Shown here piece by piece: positions 1-8,190 of a stretch of DNA of 33,652 bases. The DNA is taken from the NCBI GenBank assembly GCA_029838215.1, contig JALGVI010000029.1, positions 1-33,652 of the forward strand, in the 5' to 3' direction. The stretch is from Candidatus Helarchaeota archaeon. GTDB lineage: Archaea > Asgardarchaeota > Lokiarchaeia > Helarchaeales > RDOG01. Each line of letters opens with the position of its first letter. Position 1 is the stretch's first letter. The notes below the pieces were generated by a model. It ran no database searches and was not told where the DNA came from. It worked only from the letters and a program-made list of their open reading frames with translations. The translations under genes were made by a program, and so were the position numbers.

Positions 1-1
1 T

Positions 2-121
2 AGAGGAATGACGCTTCATGAAAATGACAAAAAGATCGGTTCTTTCACGTTTCCTGCAACAGATCCGTTCTGGGAAGCATATTTTAAAGCCATTCAATAT
101 TCTGAGGATTCTAATCAATGA
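2..121 (+). CDS. C-terminal end of an unknown protein (partial, 5' end outside window)
   Basis: An open frame runs from the window edge to a TGA at 119-121 and gives about 39 residues ending in SEDSNQ. The stop overlaps the ATG of the next gene as ATGA, so the two are probably translationally coupled and belong to one operon. The visible tail has aromatic residues (FWEAYF) but no motif I recognise. A thiamine-related role is possible because of the ThiN neighbour, but that is context only. Confidence 0.5.
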   Translation, partial: RGMTLHENDKKIGSFTFPATDPFWEAYFKAIQYSEDSNQ

Positions 122-708
122 GTGAAGATGAAAAACAAGATTTTGTCTTGGGAAATTTATGCCGAGCATTGAGAATTCTAGAGAATAGTGAGCATTTTTA
201 TAAATTAATTCCCGAAGTCAGGATTAATTTTGTTTTTGCATTGCAAGACGCAAGAAAACCGCTCGATGTTGCAGCCATTCCTGGTCGTATCACGGCGTTC
301 AATGGCCGGTTACAAGTTCCCAGTTATCCCCAGTTCGGAAGTTCGGATCACATGGCTCGAGCCATGATCGAAATAATGAAATTTGATCCGAAAAAACGAG
401 CGGGCATCAATTTTAAATACACGGAGCAATTACAAGTTTGGATCGAGAAATTTTGCAATCAAAATGACCTGACTTTCGGAATGATTGACAGGCACGATGA
501 ACATGCAGGCATTCGAACTGAAGATGGACGATCAATGCCGTGGAAGATCAAGAAATTAGTTGAATCGAGCAACGGACTAGTCCCAGATGTTTTTTATGAG
601 AATGAGGCACTTGGAAAAGAACCACTATTCGTCCTAGTTGGCAATTCTGCAATAAGCGTGGCGGAGGATGTCGTGTCTATCGCCGACGGTTATTTTAATC
701 AGAAATAA
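118..708 (+). CDS. ThiN-family thiamine-phosphate synthase-like protein
   Basis: A 196-residue protein that is a ThiN domain over nearly its whole length. The family signature is clear: a PEVRINFVFAL segment at residues 32-42, DVAAIPGR around 50-57, and FGSSDHMAR at 73-81. ThiN domains join hydroxymethylpyrimidine and thiazole phosphates into thiamine phosphate, or bind thiamine phosphate when attached to regulators. They usually occur fused behind ThiD or behind a helix-turn-helix domain; here the domain stands alone. Arg57 and His78 sit in the conserved blocks that family knowledge links to catalysis, so an enzyme is somewhat more likely than a sensor. The start ATG overlaps the upstream stop codon (ATGA). 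A tRNA gene follows. Confidence 0.8.
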   Translation: MSEDEKQDFVLGNLCRALRILENSEHFYKLIPEVRINFVFALQDARKPLDVAAIPGRITAFNGRLQVPSYPQFGSSDHMARAMIEIMKFDPKKRAGINFKYTEQLQVWIEKFCNQNDLTFGMIDRHDEHAGIRTEDGRSMPWKIKKLVESSNGLVPDVFYENEALGKEPLFVLVGNSAISVAEDVVSIADGYFNQK

Positions 709-752
709 ACCGTTCGAAGACCTAGTAAATCAAGACATTTTTTACGAGTTGA

Positions 753-827
753 GCAGGTATGTCCGAGTGGTTTAGGAAGCGGTCTGCAGAACCGCCTACG
801 AGAGTTCAATTCTCTCTACCTGCTCCA
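753..827 (+). tRNA. tRNA-Cys (anticodon GCA), CCA encoded
   Basis: A full cloverleaf can be drawn. The acceptor stem is GCAGGTA (753-759) with TACCTGC (817-823). The D arm is TCC/GGA. The anticodon stem is GCGGT (779-783) with ACCGC (791-795) around the loop CTGCAGA, giving anticodon GCA at 786-788. The T arm is GAGAG/CTCTC with loop TTCAATT. The variable loop is short. The discriminator base is T (824), as expected for tRNA-Cys, and CCA follows in the DNA at 825-827. No intron is seen. Confidence 0.96.
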
Positions 828-902
828 ATACTTAATTTTCTTGATTTCAATTCTGATCTTTATTACTCCCACTCATTCTTTTGCTGGAAAAAATGAGTAA
901 AA

Positions 903-922
903 TTTAAATACATTCATGAATG
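903..922 (+). promoter_or_regulatory. Candidate TATA box and adjoining palindrome upstream of metY
   Basis: TTTAAATA at 903-910 fits an archaeal TATA box about 87 bases before the metY ATG. It is followed directly by the perfect 12-base palindrome CATTCATGAATG (911-922). Its position next to the core promoter would suit a repressor site. No transcript data support this. Confidence 0.45.
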
Positions 923-943
923 ATCAAATTATAATTTCCAATG

Positions 944-970
944 GTAATAACATGACGGTGTCATCATTAC
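944..970 (+). promoter_or_regulatory. Nested inverted repeat in the metY leader
   Basis: GTAAT (944-948) pairs with ATTAC (966-970), and inside it ATGAC (952-956) pairs with GTCAT (960-964) around GGT. The element lies between the predicted transcription start and the metY start codon. It could be an operator or an RNA hairpin controlling the methionine/cysteine operon. Confidence 0.4.
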
Positions 971-996
971 TCTTAGTAATATGGAAGTGAAAAAAA

Positions 997-2268
997 ATGA
1001 AATGGCGATTCGAAACAATAACGCTACATGGTGGACAGGTTCCTGATGATAAAACATTATCTCGAGCACCTCCGATATATCAGACGACTTCTTACGTGTT
1101 TAAAAACCCTCAGCACGCTGCAGACTTGTTTGCGTTAAAGACACCCGGGAATATATACACGAGAATCATGAACCCTACAACTGCCATATTTGAAGAGCGT
1201 GTCGCTTTACTTGAGAAAGGTATTGCTGGTTTGGCGACTGCCTCGGGTCAAGCCGCTGAAGCGATATCCATGTTGAACATCACGAAAAATGGCGAAGAAA
1301 TTGTTTCTTCAAGTGAAATCTATGGCGGAACTTTCAATTTATTAAATCATACGTTGAGGAAAGTTGGGATAAAAACCCATTTTGTAGATCCCTCGGACCC
1401 CGAAAATTTTACTACCAAGATAAATCAAAAAACTCGATTGATCTTCATAGAGACCTTGGGAAATCCAAAATTAAATGTTTTAGACATTAAAGCAATTGCA
1501 AAAATTGCACACGAGCATGAAATCCCGCTTTTCATTGATAACACGGTTCCCACTCCATATCTTTGTAACCCAATCGAACATGGTGCTGATATTGTTCTTC
1601 ATTCTGCAACGAAATTCATTGGAGGTCATGGTACTTCTATTGGCGGCATCATCATTGATTCTGGCAATTTCGAATGGGATAATGGCAAGTTTCCAGAATT
1701 AACGGAACCTGATGAAAATTATCACGGTCTGATTTATAAGGAATCGTTTGGGAAAGCTGCATTCATTGCAAAGACAAGAGTGCATCTTTTAAGGGATTAC
1801 GGACCTGCTTTAAGCCCATTCAATTCCTTCTTGTTCCTTCAAGGACTCGAAACTCTTCCGTTGAGAATGGAACGGCACTGTCAAAATGCTTTGGAAGTCG
1901 CCAAATATCTAGAATCTCATCAAAAAGTCAACTGGGTTAATTATCCCGGCTTGCCTTCTAATTCAAATCATGAGATCGCAAAAAAATATCTGAAGCACGG
2001 CTTTTGTTCCCTGATAGGTTTTGGAATAAAAGGTGGGAAAGAAGCTGGAATCAAGTTTATTAAATCCGTAAAGCTCTTCTCACATCTAGCAAATATTGGG
2101 GATGCAAAGTCTCTCTGCATTCATCCTGCATCAACAACACATCAACAACTGACGAGAGAAGAGCAGGAAAGTACTGGTGTTACTGAAGATTACATCCGAT
2201 TATCAATTGGTATTGAAAACGTGCAGGATTTAATTGAAGACCTCGAACAAGCATTAAATCAGATTTAG
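997..2268 (+). CDS. metY: O-acetylhomoserine sulfhydrylase (PLP, Cys/Met metabolism family)
   Basis: A 423-residue PLP enzyme of the cystathionine gamma-synthase superfamily, which replaces the acetyl group of O-acetylhomoserine with sulfide to form homocysteine. The phosphate-binding YTRIMNPT block is at residues 54-61, the PLP-ring aspartate is D181 in IDNT, and the Schiff-base lysine is K206 in [11 protein letters not shown]. The length and the [11 protein letters not shown] block are typical of MetY rather than the shorter cystathionine synthases and lyases. GGAAGTGA precedes the ATG. The stop overlaps the metX GTG as TAGTG, so acetyl donor synthesis and sulfur insertion are coupled. Cystathionine or methionine lyase activity is a less likely alternative. 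Confidence 0.92.
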   Translation: MKWRFETITLHGGQVPDDKTLSRAPPIYQTTSYVFKNPQHAADLFALKTPGNIYTRIMNPTTAIFEERVALLEKGIAGLATASGQAAEAISMLNITKNGEEIVSSSEIYGGTFNLLNHTLRKVGIKTHFVDPSDPENFTTKINQKTRLIFIETLGNPKLNVLDIKAIAKIAHEHEIPLFIDNTVPTPYLCNPIEHGADIVLHSATKFIGGHGTSIGGIIIDSGNFEWDNGKFPELTEPDENYHGLIYKESFGKAAFIAKTRVHLLRDYGPALSPFNSFLFLQGLETLPLRMERHCQNALEVAKYLESHQKVNWVNYPGLPSNSNHEIAKKYLKHGFCSLIGFGIKGGKEAGIKFIKSVKLFSHLANIGDAKSLCIHPASTTHQQLTREEQESTGVTEDYIRLSIGIENVQDLIEDLEQALNQI

Positions 2269-3395
2269 TGAAAAACATGACGATGGTAAATTTTCAAGGA
2301 ACGAAATATTTGAATCTAAAAAGAGGCGTGGAGCTCGAAAACGGAAGAAGACTTCGGGACGTGAGCGTGGCATATGAAACGATTGGAAACTTAAACAAGG
2401 ACAAACCCAATGCCATCTTGATCTTTCACGCACTCTCTGGAAGCGCACACGTATATAAGAATGGAAGCAAGCAAAAGGGTTGGTGGGATGCCATGATCGG
2501 TCCAAACAAACCCTTTGATCCCACAAGGTATTTCATCATTTGCTCCAATATACTTGGCTCTTGCTACGGGACGACAGGTCCATCCTCCATAAATCCCGAA
2601 ACAGGAAAACCCTATGGACTTGAGTTCCCCTTTGTATCCGTTCATGACATGGTCAAAATCCAAAAATACCTGATCGATTTTTTGGGCATAAAAAAATTGC
2701 TTGCTGTAACTGGTGGCTCTCTAGGTGGAATGCAGGCTTTAGAATGGTCCGTTTCATATCCTGATTCCGTGAAAACTGTCATTCCTATCGCAACAACATT
2801 ACGAACATCTGCTCAAAACATTGCTTTTCACGAAGTCGGTCGTCAAGCAATTTATTCCGATCCAAATTGGAATAATGGCGACTACTATAATGGAGGGGTG
2901 TTTCCCAAACACGGACTTTCTGTTGCACGAATGGTCGGTCACATTACTTATTTGAGTGAAAATTCCATGAAGCAAAAATTCGGACGACGATTTCGAAAGA
3001 ATAATTCATCAAATGGCATCGATTCTCAATTCCAAGTCGAGAGCTATTTAAACTATAAAGGATTTTCTTTTACAAATAGGTTTGACGCGAATTCTTACAT
3101 TTACATTACCAAGGCCATCGATCATTTCGATTTGGGAACTAAGGATGCTCTATTGCGATTTAAAAATACGGATGCCCGGTTTCTCGTTCTTTCATTTAGT
3201 TCGGATTGGTTATATCCCAGTCATCAATCAAAAAGAATAGTCAGCACTCTAAAACGAAATCAAGTAGACGTGAGTTTTTGCGAAATCGATTCAAATTATG
3301 GACACGATGCCTTTCTTTTACCATCAACGAATGGACTTTACGAAAAAATTCTTACCGATTTCTTGAGAAAATCATTTGAGGAAGAAGGTGATTAA
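2268..3395 (+). CDS. metX: Homoserine O-acyltransferase (alpha/beta hydrolase)
   Basis: A 375-residue MetX. The nucleophile elbow GGSLGGMQ places Ser151; Asp313 (SSDWLYP) and His346 (YGHDAF) complete the triad. The substrate-site Arg221 lies in the family block LSVARMVGHITYLS. The enzyme acylates homoserine to feed MetY. Acetyl versus succinyl choice cannot be fixed by inspection, but the MetY partner favours acetyl. The GTG start overlaps the metY stop by one base; internal ATGs at 2277 and 2283 are alternative starts. metW begins one base after its stop. Confidence 0.92.
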   Translation: MKNMTMVNFQGTKYLNLKRGVELENGRRLRDVSVAYETIGNLNKDKPNAILIFHALSGSAHVYKNGSKQKGWWDAMIGPNKPFDPTRYFIICSNILGSCYGTTGPSSINPETGKPYGLEFPFVSVHDMVKIQKYLIDFLGIKKLLAVTGGSLGGMQALEWSVSYPDSVKTVIPIATTLRTSAQNIAFHEVGRQAIYSDPNWNNGDYYNGGVFPKHGLSVARMVGHITYLSENSMKQKFGRRFRKNNSSNGIDSQFQVESYLNYKGFSFTNRFDANSYIYITKAIDHFDLGTKDALLRFKNTDARFLVLSFSSDWLYPSHQSKRIVSTLKRNQVDVSFCEIDSNYGHDAFLLPSTNGLYEKILTDFLRKSFEEEGD

Positions 3396-3396
3396 C

Positions 3397-3996
3397 ATGC
3401 TGAGTAGTTTGAGATACGATCTAAAAATAATTTACAATCTCATTCCTGAAGGATCAAAAGTTTTGGATATTGGATGTGGAAATGGAGAGCTTTTAGATTG
3501 CCTTACGAAAAGAAAGAAATTAAAGGCAATTGGTATAGAAATTAATGAATTGAAAGTCGCAAAATGCATTTCGAAAGGTCTGAATGTGATTCAATCCGAT
3601 GTAACTGAAGGATTGCAAGACTATCCCGATAATTCTTTTGATCAGGTCATTTTAAGCATAATCTTACAAGAAATTGAAAATCCCGTTTCAGTTCTAACGG
3701 AAATGATGAGAATCGGTAAGAGCGTCATTGTTTCCATTAAAAATATTGCAAATTGGAAAAATCGCATTAATTTTTTGCTCAACGGGAATCTTGCTCTAAC
3801 TGAAGGAACAAGTGAAAAATTCACCAGGCAGGGTCTTTTCCTTTCAAATATAAGGAATTTTAAAAGATTTTGTAAGGAAAACAAGTTTAAAATCATCAAA
3901 CAAACTTACATTTCGAATAACTTTGGAACGTATTTCACGGTATTTAATTCGTTTTTTGCAGAAATTGCAATATTTGTCTTAAAAAAAGGTAGGTGA
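3397..3996 (+). CDS. metW: MetW-like SAM-dependent methyltransferase-fold protein
   Basis: A 199-residue Rossmann methyltransferase. The SAM loop VLDIGCGNGELL sits at about residues 22-33, followed by the MetW blocks NVIQSDVTEGL and QVILSIILQEIENP. In bacteria MetW is encoded beside MetX and is known to affect acyltransferase activity; the same adjacency here suggests a MetX-MetW complex. I chose the ATG at 3397, one base after the metX stop and behind GAAGGTGAT, over an upstream TTG at 3376 inside metX. The usual proline-rich block after the methyltransferase core is altered (KNIANWKNRINFLLNGN), so catalytic methyl transfer is uncertain. Confidence 0.85.
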   Translation: MLSSLRYDLKIIYNLIPEGSKVLDIGCGNGELLDCLTKRKKLKAIGIEINELKVAKCISKGLNVIQSDVTEGLQDYPDNSFDQVILSIILQEIENPVSVLTEMMRIGKSVIVSIKNIANWKNRINFLLNGNLALTEGTSEKFTRQGLFLSNIRNFKRFCKENKFKIIKQTYISNNFGTYFTVFNSFFAEIAIFVLKKGR

Positions 3997-4001
3997 AAAA
4001 A

Positions 4002-4928
4002 ATGTCAAAAATTTTTGAAAATATCATTAAAACTATAGGGAACACGCCCATCGTAAAGCTAGGACGAATGGGGGATAGTGTAAAACCAACGGTTTTGGTG
4101 AAACTAGAAGCGTTTAATCCTGCGGGAAGCGTGAAGGATCGCATTGCAATGGCAATGATCGAAGCTGCCGAAAAAGCAGGAATAATAACTCCTGAAAAAA
4201 GTCATATTGTCGAACCCACGAGCGGTAATACGGGCATCGGGTTGGCAATGGTGTGCGCTGCGAAAGGATATAAACTGACACTGACAATGCCCGAGAGCAT
4301 GTCCATCGAACGACGGAAAATCTTGAAAGCATTCGGTGCTAATCTCGTGTTAACAGAAGCAAGTGGTGGAATGAAAGGTGCTGTCAAGAAAGCAGTAGAA
4401 TTAGCCAATAATTCAGATAGAATTTACATTCCACAACAATTCAAGAACATCGCCAATCCCGAGATTCATCGAAAAACAACTGCGAGAGAGATATTTGAGG
4501 CAACGGGTACCAATTTACAGGCGGTCGTGGCGGGTGTTGGAACTGGTGGCACCGTAACGGGTGTCGGAGAAGTATTGAAGAAAAAAATCCCCGGAATCAA
4601 AATTTATGCCGTGGAGCCAGAAGAATCCCCAGTTCTTTCGGGAGGAAAACCCGGTTCACATAAAATACAAGGAATCGGAGCCGGCTTCATCCCTGAAGTG
4701 CTAAACACGGCAATATATGGTGAAGTGATAACGATAAATTATGATGAAGCACAAAAAACAGCACGAGACTTGGCAAAACTGGAAGGAATATTTGTAGGAA
4801 TATCCTCTGGAGCCATTCTCAACGCCACGCTGAAGGTCGCAGAAAATTTCGAAAAAGATCAATTCGTTTTAGGAATCTTGCCCGATACTGGTGAACGATA
4901 TTTATCCACGGAATTATGGAACCTCTAA
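4002..4928 (+). CDS. cysK: Cysteine synthase (O-acetylserine sulfhydrylase family)
   Basis: A 308-residue fold-type II PLP enzyme. PLP lysine K45 is in NPAGSVKDR, the substrate loop is EPTSGNTG, the phosphate loop is GTGGTVTGVG, and GISSGA lies near the C-terminus. It makes cysteine from O-acetylserine (or a related activated serine) and sulfide. The ATG at 4002 follows GGTAGGTGA; a GTG at 3993 overlapping the metW stop is also open. It is the last gene of the metYXW-cysK run and is followed by a T-tract. Exact donor (acetylserine, phosphoserine or cystathionine-type) cannot be told by eye. Confidence 0.9.
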   Translation: MSKIFENIIKTIGNTPIVKLGRMGDSVKPTVLVKLEAFNPAGSVKDRIAMAMIEAAEKAGIITPEKSHIVEPTSGNTGIGLAMVCAAKGYKLTLTMPESMSIERRKILKAFGANLVLTEASGGMKGAVKKAVELANNSDRIYIPQQFKNIANPEIHRKTTAREIFEATGTNLQAVVAGVGTGGTVTGVGEVLKKKIPGIKIYAVEPEESPVLSGGKPGSHKIQGIGAGFIPEVLNTAIYGEVITINYDEAQKTARDLAKLEGIFVGISSGAILNATLKVAENFEKDQFVLGILPDTGERYLSTELWNL

Positions 4929-4938
4929 AAATGTTCAA

Positions 4939-4954
4939 TTTTTTTTTTGGGGGG
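4939..4954 (+). terminator. T10 tract followed by G6, probable end of metYXW-cysK transcript
   Basis: Ten T residues (4939-4948) lie 10 bases after the cysK stop, which suits archaeal intrinsic termination. They are followed directly by six G residues (4949-4954), an unusual homopolymer junction in AT-rich DNA. Confidence 0.5.
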
Positions 4955-5061
4955 CGAAACTATCGGCAACAAATACGTCATGCTTTTTTAACAATGAGTT
5001 CAATATTACAAATTAAATGAAAAATTAGACAACTGAAGATAACATGCCAAGGTGATAAATC

Positions 5062-5499
5062 ATGCCAGAAGAATTGAGAACCAAAGTGAGCATTGTTTTA
5101 GAAAAGGAAATGCTGTTCAAGTGTGATATCGGAGAAATGAAAGTTGAAGAGTGTTATATCGATGAAACCGAGCAGGAAGAAGCAGAACGGCTTGGACCTG
5201 ATCCTGCAAAATTACTAGGATTATCCGTTCTCGGATGCATGGCTGCGAGTTTCCTCTTTTGCATTGAGAAACGAAAACTGGTCCTTGAAGACTTCAAGGG
5301 CGAAGCAGAAGTAGTTGTCATAAAAAATGAAAAAGATCTCTATCGTGTAAAGGAAATCAATGTAAAATTGCAACCAAATACATCAGATCCTGCCCTTGTC
5401 AAAAGAATTGGCCAATGCAAGAACCTTTTCGAATCACACTGCACGATAACGGAGTCTATTAGAAAAGGAATCAAAGTCAACGTTGATCTTGATTTATGA
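5062..5499 (+). CDS. OsmC-like peroxiredoxin-fold protein
   Basis: A 145-residue OsmC/YhfA-type protein. The first family cysteine is C59 in LLGLSVLGCMAASF (helix after GPDPAKLL) and the second is C127 in ESHCTITESI. OsmC proteins reduce organic hydroperoxides with two cysteines, but in archaea some members sit with sulfur-transfer genes and may handle persulfides. Here the following E1-like and TusA-like genes favour a sulfur role. AAGGTGATAA precedes the ATG. Additional Cys residues (C21, C31, C67, C119) are noteworthy. Confidence 0.75.
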   Translation: MPEELRTKVSIVLEKEMLFKCDIGEMKVEECYIDETEQEEAERLGPDPAKLLGLSVLGCMAASFLFCIEKRKLVLEDFKGEAEVVVIKNEKDLYRVKEINVKLQPNTSDPALVKRIGQCKNLFESHCTITESIRKGIKVNVDLDL

Positions 5500-5543
5500 A
5501 CCCTGAAATGGTGTTTTCTCGGTAAGCTCGGGGAGAATTAGAA

Positions 5544-6365
5544 ATGTTTGGTTTTAGTAAAGAACAGATAAGAAGATATGGAAGACAAATCGTCCTACCT
5601 GATGTCGGTGGATCGGGACAAAAAAAAATTCAAGGCTCTTCTGTCTTAATAATTGGCGTGGGAGGATTGGGGAGCATTGCAAGCATGTATTTGGCGGCTG
5701 CGGGTGTTGGAAAAATCGGTTTGGTGGACAGTGATGTTGTTGATCTAAGCAACTTGCATAGACAGATAATTTATTCAACGGGTGATATTGGGGAATTGAA
5801 AGTTGATGCCGCATCCAACGTCTTGAAGGAGATAAATCCCGAGATTCGCATTGACAAAATTCCACAAAAACTTACTCCTAAAAACGCCCGATCTTTAGTA
5901 AAGAAATACGACATGATTATCGATGGAACGGATAATTTTCCCGCAAAATACCTCATCAATGATGCGTGCGTCTTGGAAAGAAAACCATTTGTAATGGCGG
6001 GAGTCTTGCAATATGAAGGTCAGGTCATCACGGTAATACCACGTCAAACCGCTTGTTACAGGTGCATTTTTCCAAACATGCCAACTCCTGGTTTGATCCC
6101 AAATTGCAGTGAAGCAGGGGTTCTTGGTCCCATCCCTGGTTTTGCTGCGTGTTTACAAGCCACGGAAGCTTTAAAATTCATGCTTGGGCATGGGACACGA
6201 TTATTAACGGATAAAATGTTCATTTTTAACCTGCAATATTCGGATTTTCGACTTATTCGATTTGAGCGTGATGAAGAATGTCCGACTTGCGGAAATCATG
6301 CAAAAGATTATCTCGATGAACGAGATTATGAAGAAAATAACGAGTGCAGGTCTGAAGAAGCTTGA
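5544..6365 (+). CDS. E1-like adenylyltransferase, ThiF/MoeB/HesA family (active-site Cys present)
   Basis: A 273-residue E1-like enzyme that adenylates the C-terminal glycine of ubiquitin-like sulfur carriers (ThiS, MoaD, TtuB/SAMP type). It shows the nucleotide loop GVGGLGS (38-44), acidic D62, R73 in NLHRQ, Zn ligand pairs C171/C174 (CYRC) and C246/C249 (CPTC), and the catalytic Cys188 in PNCSEAGVLG. The C-terminal tail after residue 252 is highly acidic. GGGGAG precedes the ATG. The TusA-like gene follows with little or no gap. No ubiquitin-like carrier gene is visible in the window, so the partner must be encoded elsewhere, or TusA takes part. Confidence 0.88.
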   Translation: MFGFSKEQIRRYGRQIVLPDVGGSGQKKIQGSSVLIIGVGGLGSIASMYLAAAGVGKIGLVDSDVVDLSNLHRQIIYSTGDIGELKVDAASNVLKEINPEIRIDKIPQKLTPKNARSLVKKYDMIIDGTDNFPAKYLINDACVLERKPFVMAGVLQYEGQVITVIPRQTACYRCIFPNMPTPGLIPNCSEAGVLGPIPGFAACLQATEALKFMLGHGTRLLTDKMFIFNLQYSDFRLIRFERDEECPTCGNHAKDYLDERDYEENNECRSEEA

Positions 6366-6370
6366 AGAAA

Positions 6371-6613
6371 ATGAAAGAATTCAAAACGAAGAACGTGTTA
6401 AATCTCGAAGGTGAAGTATGCCCATTCACGTTTGTTTATACAAAATTAAAACTGGAAGAAATGGACAAAGATGAACTGCTAGAAGTGATAATCGACTATG
6501 AATTAGCAATAGAGAACGTTCCACGTAGCGTTGTCTCGCAAAATTTGGGAAAATGCTTGGATATAGTGAAGGTCGGTGATAAAAAATGGAAGCTTCTCAT
6601 TCAAAGAATTTGA
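6371..6613 (+). CDS. TusA/SirA-family sulfur carrier-like protein
   Basis: An 80-residue protein with the TusA layout: LNLEGEVCPFT with sulfur-carrying Cys17, then a dimer-like IIDYE strand and VPRSV helix start. TusA proteins pass persulfide sulfur to tRNA thiolation, molybdopterin or sulfur-oxidising systems. The usual CPxP motif is CPFT here, so the second proline is lost. A TTG at 6362 overlapping the E1 stop is an alternative start. It is probably co-transcribed with the E1-like gene. Confidence 0.78.
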   Translation: MKEFKTKNVLNLEGEVCPFTFVYTKLKLEEMDKDELLEVIIDYELAIENVPRSVVSQNLGKCLDIVKVGDKKWKLLIQRI

Positions 6614-6671
6614 TTTTACTTGATTTTTCGAAAATCGAAGATAACACGATACAAGGACACGTGAAAAACCA

Positions 6672-7307
6672 ATGACGCAAGGATTTGAGGAATATTTGCA
6701 CGTAATTCAATCCCTATTTCAGGAAAATCTCTTTCTACCCGTTTGTATAAGACTCCTCAAGGAAACCCGACCTGATGCGGTCATTGAAGAGCGTTTCTGT
6801 TCTGCCGTTTTGAAAGCTTCTAAAGGAGCCAAACTGGTTGTCAAGGACTTTTCCGAATGCTTGACTCCCGTAACGATGCTCGGTCTAGAGCAACCAAAAT
6901 ATACTGATCACCCCTTTCGCATTAAGCCCGCGACAACAAAAGCATTGAAGCTGGCACCTTTGGGAAAAATGGATGATTTCGACATCATTCTTTTCATTGT
7001 AAATCCCAGACAAGCCATGGACCTTGGATTGGCCGTTCAAATGCTAACAGGAAAGGGAGTTGAAACCAGTTTCAGCGGAACTTCTGCGCTCTGTGGCGAA
7101 GCAACAAGTCGAGTAATCATGACAAATAAGCCTCATGTCTCATTTCTTTGTAATGGAGCAAGATTATTCGTCAATTTCCCTGACGAATATTTGGTGATAG
7201 GAATTCCAAAAAGTTACTTGGATGGGATCATCGAAAAATTAAAGAAAATTGATGAAAGCCGTGCTTCAATACGAAAAAAACTCCTTAAAAGGTCCAAAAA
7301 CCGCTAA
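6672..7307 (+). CDS. DUF169 family protein
   Basis: A 211-residue protein that I recognise as DUF169 from its overall pattern: an early ERFCSAVLKAS block with Cys43, DFDIILFIVNPRQAMDLGLAVQ in the middle, a TSALCGEATSRV block with a conserved Cys, and a late LCNGARLF...DEYLVIGIPKSYL block. The function of the family is not established; the conserved cysteines suggest metal, cofactor or sulfur handling. It follows the TusA-like gene by 58 bases, which contain a small GATTTT/AAAATC hairpin at 6622-6636. The basic C-terminus is lysine/arginine-rich. Confidence 0.72.
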   Translation: MTQGFEEYLHVIQSLFQENLFLPVCIRLLKETRPDAVIEERFCSAVLKASKGAKLVVKDFSECLTPVTMLGLEQPKYTDHPFRIKPATTKALKLAPLGKMDDFDIILFIVNPRQAMDLGLAVQMLTGKGVETSFSGTSALCGEATSRVIMTNKPHVSFLCNGARLFVNFPDEYLVIGIPKSYLDGIIEKLKKIDESRASIRKKLLKRSKNR

Positions 7308-7312
7308 ATCGT

Positions 7313-7861
7313 TCATGCTTTTGTTTTTATTTGTATTTTTTTGTCTTCTTCGATTTTTGTTTTAAGCTGAGAAAGAAATTCTTTATCGTCTTCTTTGAGC
7401 ATCTCAAGGATTTCGCTATTCTTGTCCCGATAAGGACACTCCTCGCAATTTTCGTGCTTTCCACACGTTAACTCGGTCAAGTCCGTCTCAACAAGTCTAT
7501 TTGCAAAATCGTCAAAGAGATTTAGCTTGCCATGAAAATTTTTTACGTCTTTTAGATGTGCTTCCTTAAATAAACAAGCAATTCGTTTAATTTTATTCGA
7601 TAATACTTGCGGATCATCGTCCAGATCCGAAACAAGGACGAATAAAAGGTTATTCATCTCAGGATCTCGAAACAGGAAAAATTTGAAATCTTCAAAATCA
7701 ATTGACTTAATGGAAGATCCTGCAATCTCTTCTGAAAATGAAGACAAAGCCTCCATAAAACCTGCAACCAGCGTGTCTCCACCTGTAAATGACTGACACT
7801 TTCCAAAACACTGTTTTACAAGAGCTGTCCCAGCTAAAATGATGAATAAATTACGAATCAC
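7313..7861 (-). CDS. Longin-like domain protein with a C-terminal Cys cluster
   Basis: The N-terminus (IRNLFIILAGTALVK, then FTGGDTLVAGFMEALSSFSEEIAG and SIKSIDFEDFKFFLF) follows the pattern of Asgard longin/roadblock-type proteins that partner small GTPases. Residues after about 120 add a CGKHENCEECPYR segment, a possible metal site, and a charged helical tail. I chose GTG at 7861, which begins right before the first strand and lies about 60 bases below a TATA-like AATAAATA near 7918. The longer TTG start at 7912 would lie too close to that box. It converges with the DUF169 gene (5-base gap). Assignment is from pattern, not from alignment. Confidence 0.6.
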   Translation of the reverse strand: MIRNLFIILAGTALVKQCFGKCQSFTGGDTLVAGFMEALSSFSEEIAGSSIKSIDFEDFKFFLFRDPEMNNLLFVLVSDLDDDPQVLSNKIKRIACLFKEAHLKDVKNFHGKLNLFDDFANRLVETDLTELTCGKHENCEECPYRDKNSEILEMLKEDDKEFLSQLKTKIEEDKKIQIKTKA

Positions 7862-8190
7862 GATTAAATACCAACATGAGATGAGATGATCATTTATTGA
7901 ATGAGTTTTCAAATTTTATTTATTGCAGGATTGAAAAGCATTCATTTCTTTAAAATTTATCATTTGGATTTCGCATTTAAAATCGGGGATTGAATTTAGA
8001 CTTCAGTTTCGTTCATGAATGAATTTTCTAGTCAATTCATGGAACTCCACTATGTAAAAATGAATTTAATTCCGTTTAAAATACTGATAGCTAAATAAGA
8101 TATGACAGTGATATACTCGTGTGGATAATTTTATGAGCCTGCAAGAAAATAGAATCCATTTGATAAATTAATAGAGGAGTGGATGCGATT
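7862..8190. promoter_or_regulatory. Divergent promoter region of longin-like gene and copper ATPase
   Basis: An AT-rich stretch with no gene seen. For the ATPase, TTTAAAATA at 8075-8083 is a TATA candidate. An imperfect inverted repeat, GTTCATGAAT (8011-8020) against ATTCATGGAAC (8035-8045), lies upstream and could be a metal-responsive operator. For the minus-strand gene a TATA candidate lies near 7918-7925. Confidence 0.45.

Noticed and set aside
753..827. tRNA-Leu or tRNA-Ser, suggested by the D-arm TCCGAGTGGTTTAGG
   Set aside because: The variable loop is short, the anticodon is GCA and the discriminator is T, all pointing to tRNA-Cys.
828..996. SAM-type riboswitch upstream of metY
   Set aside because: No four-way junction or conserved riboswitch core could be drawn; only short dyads are present.
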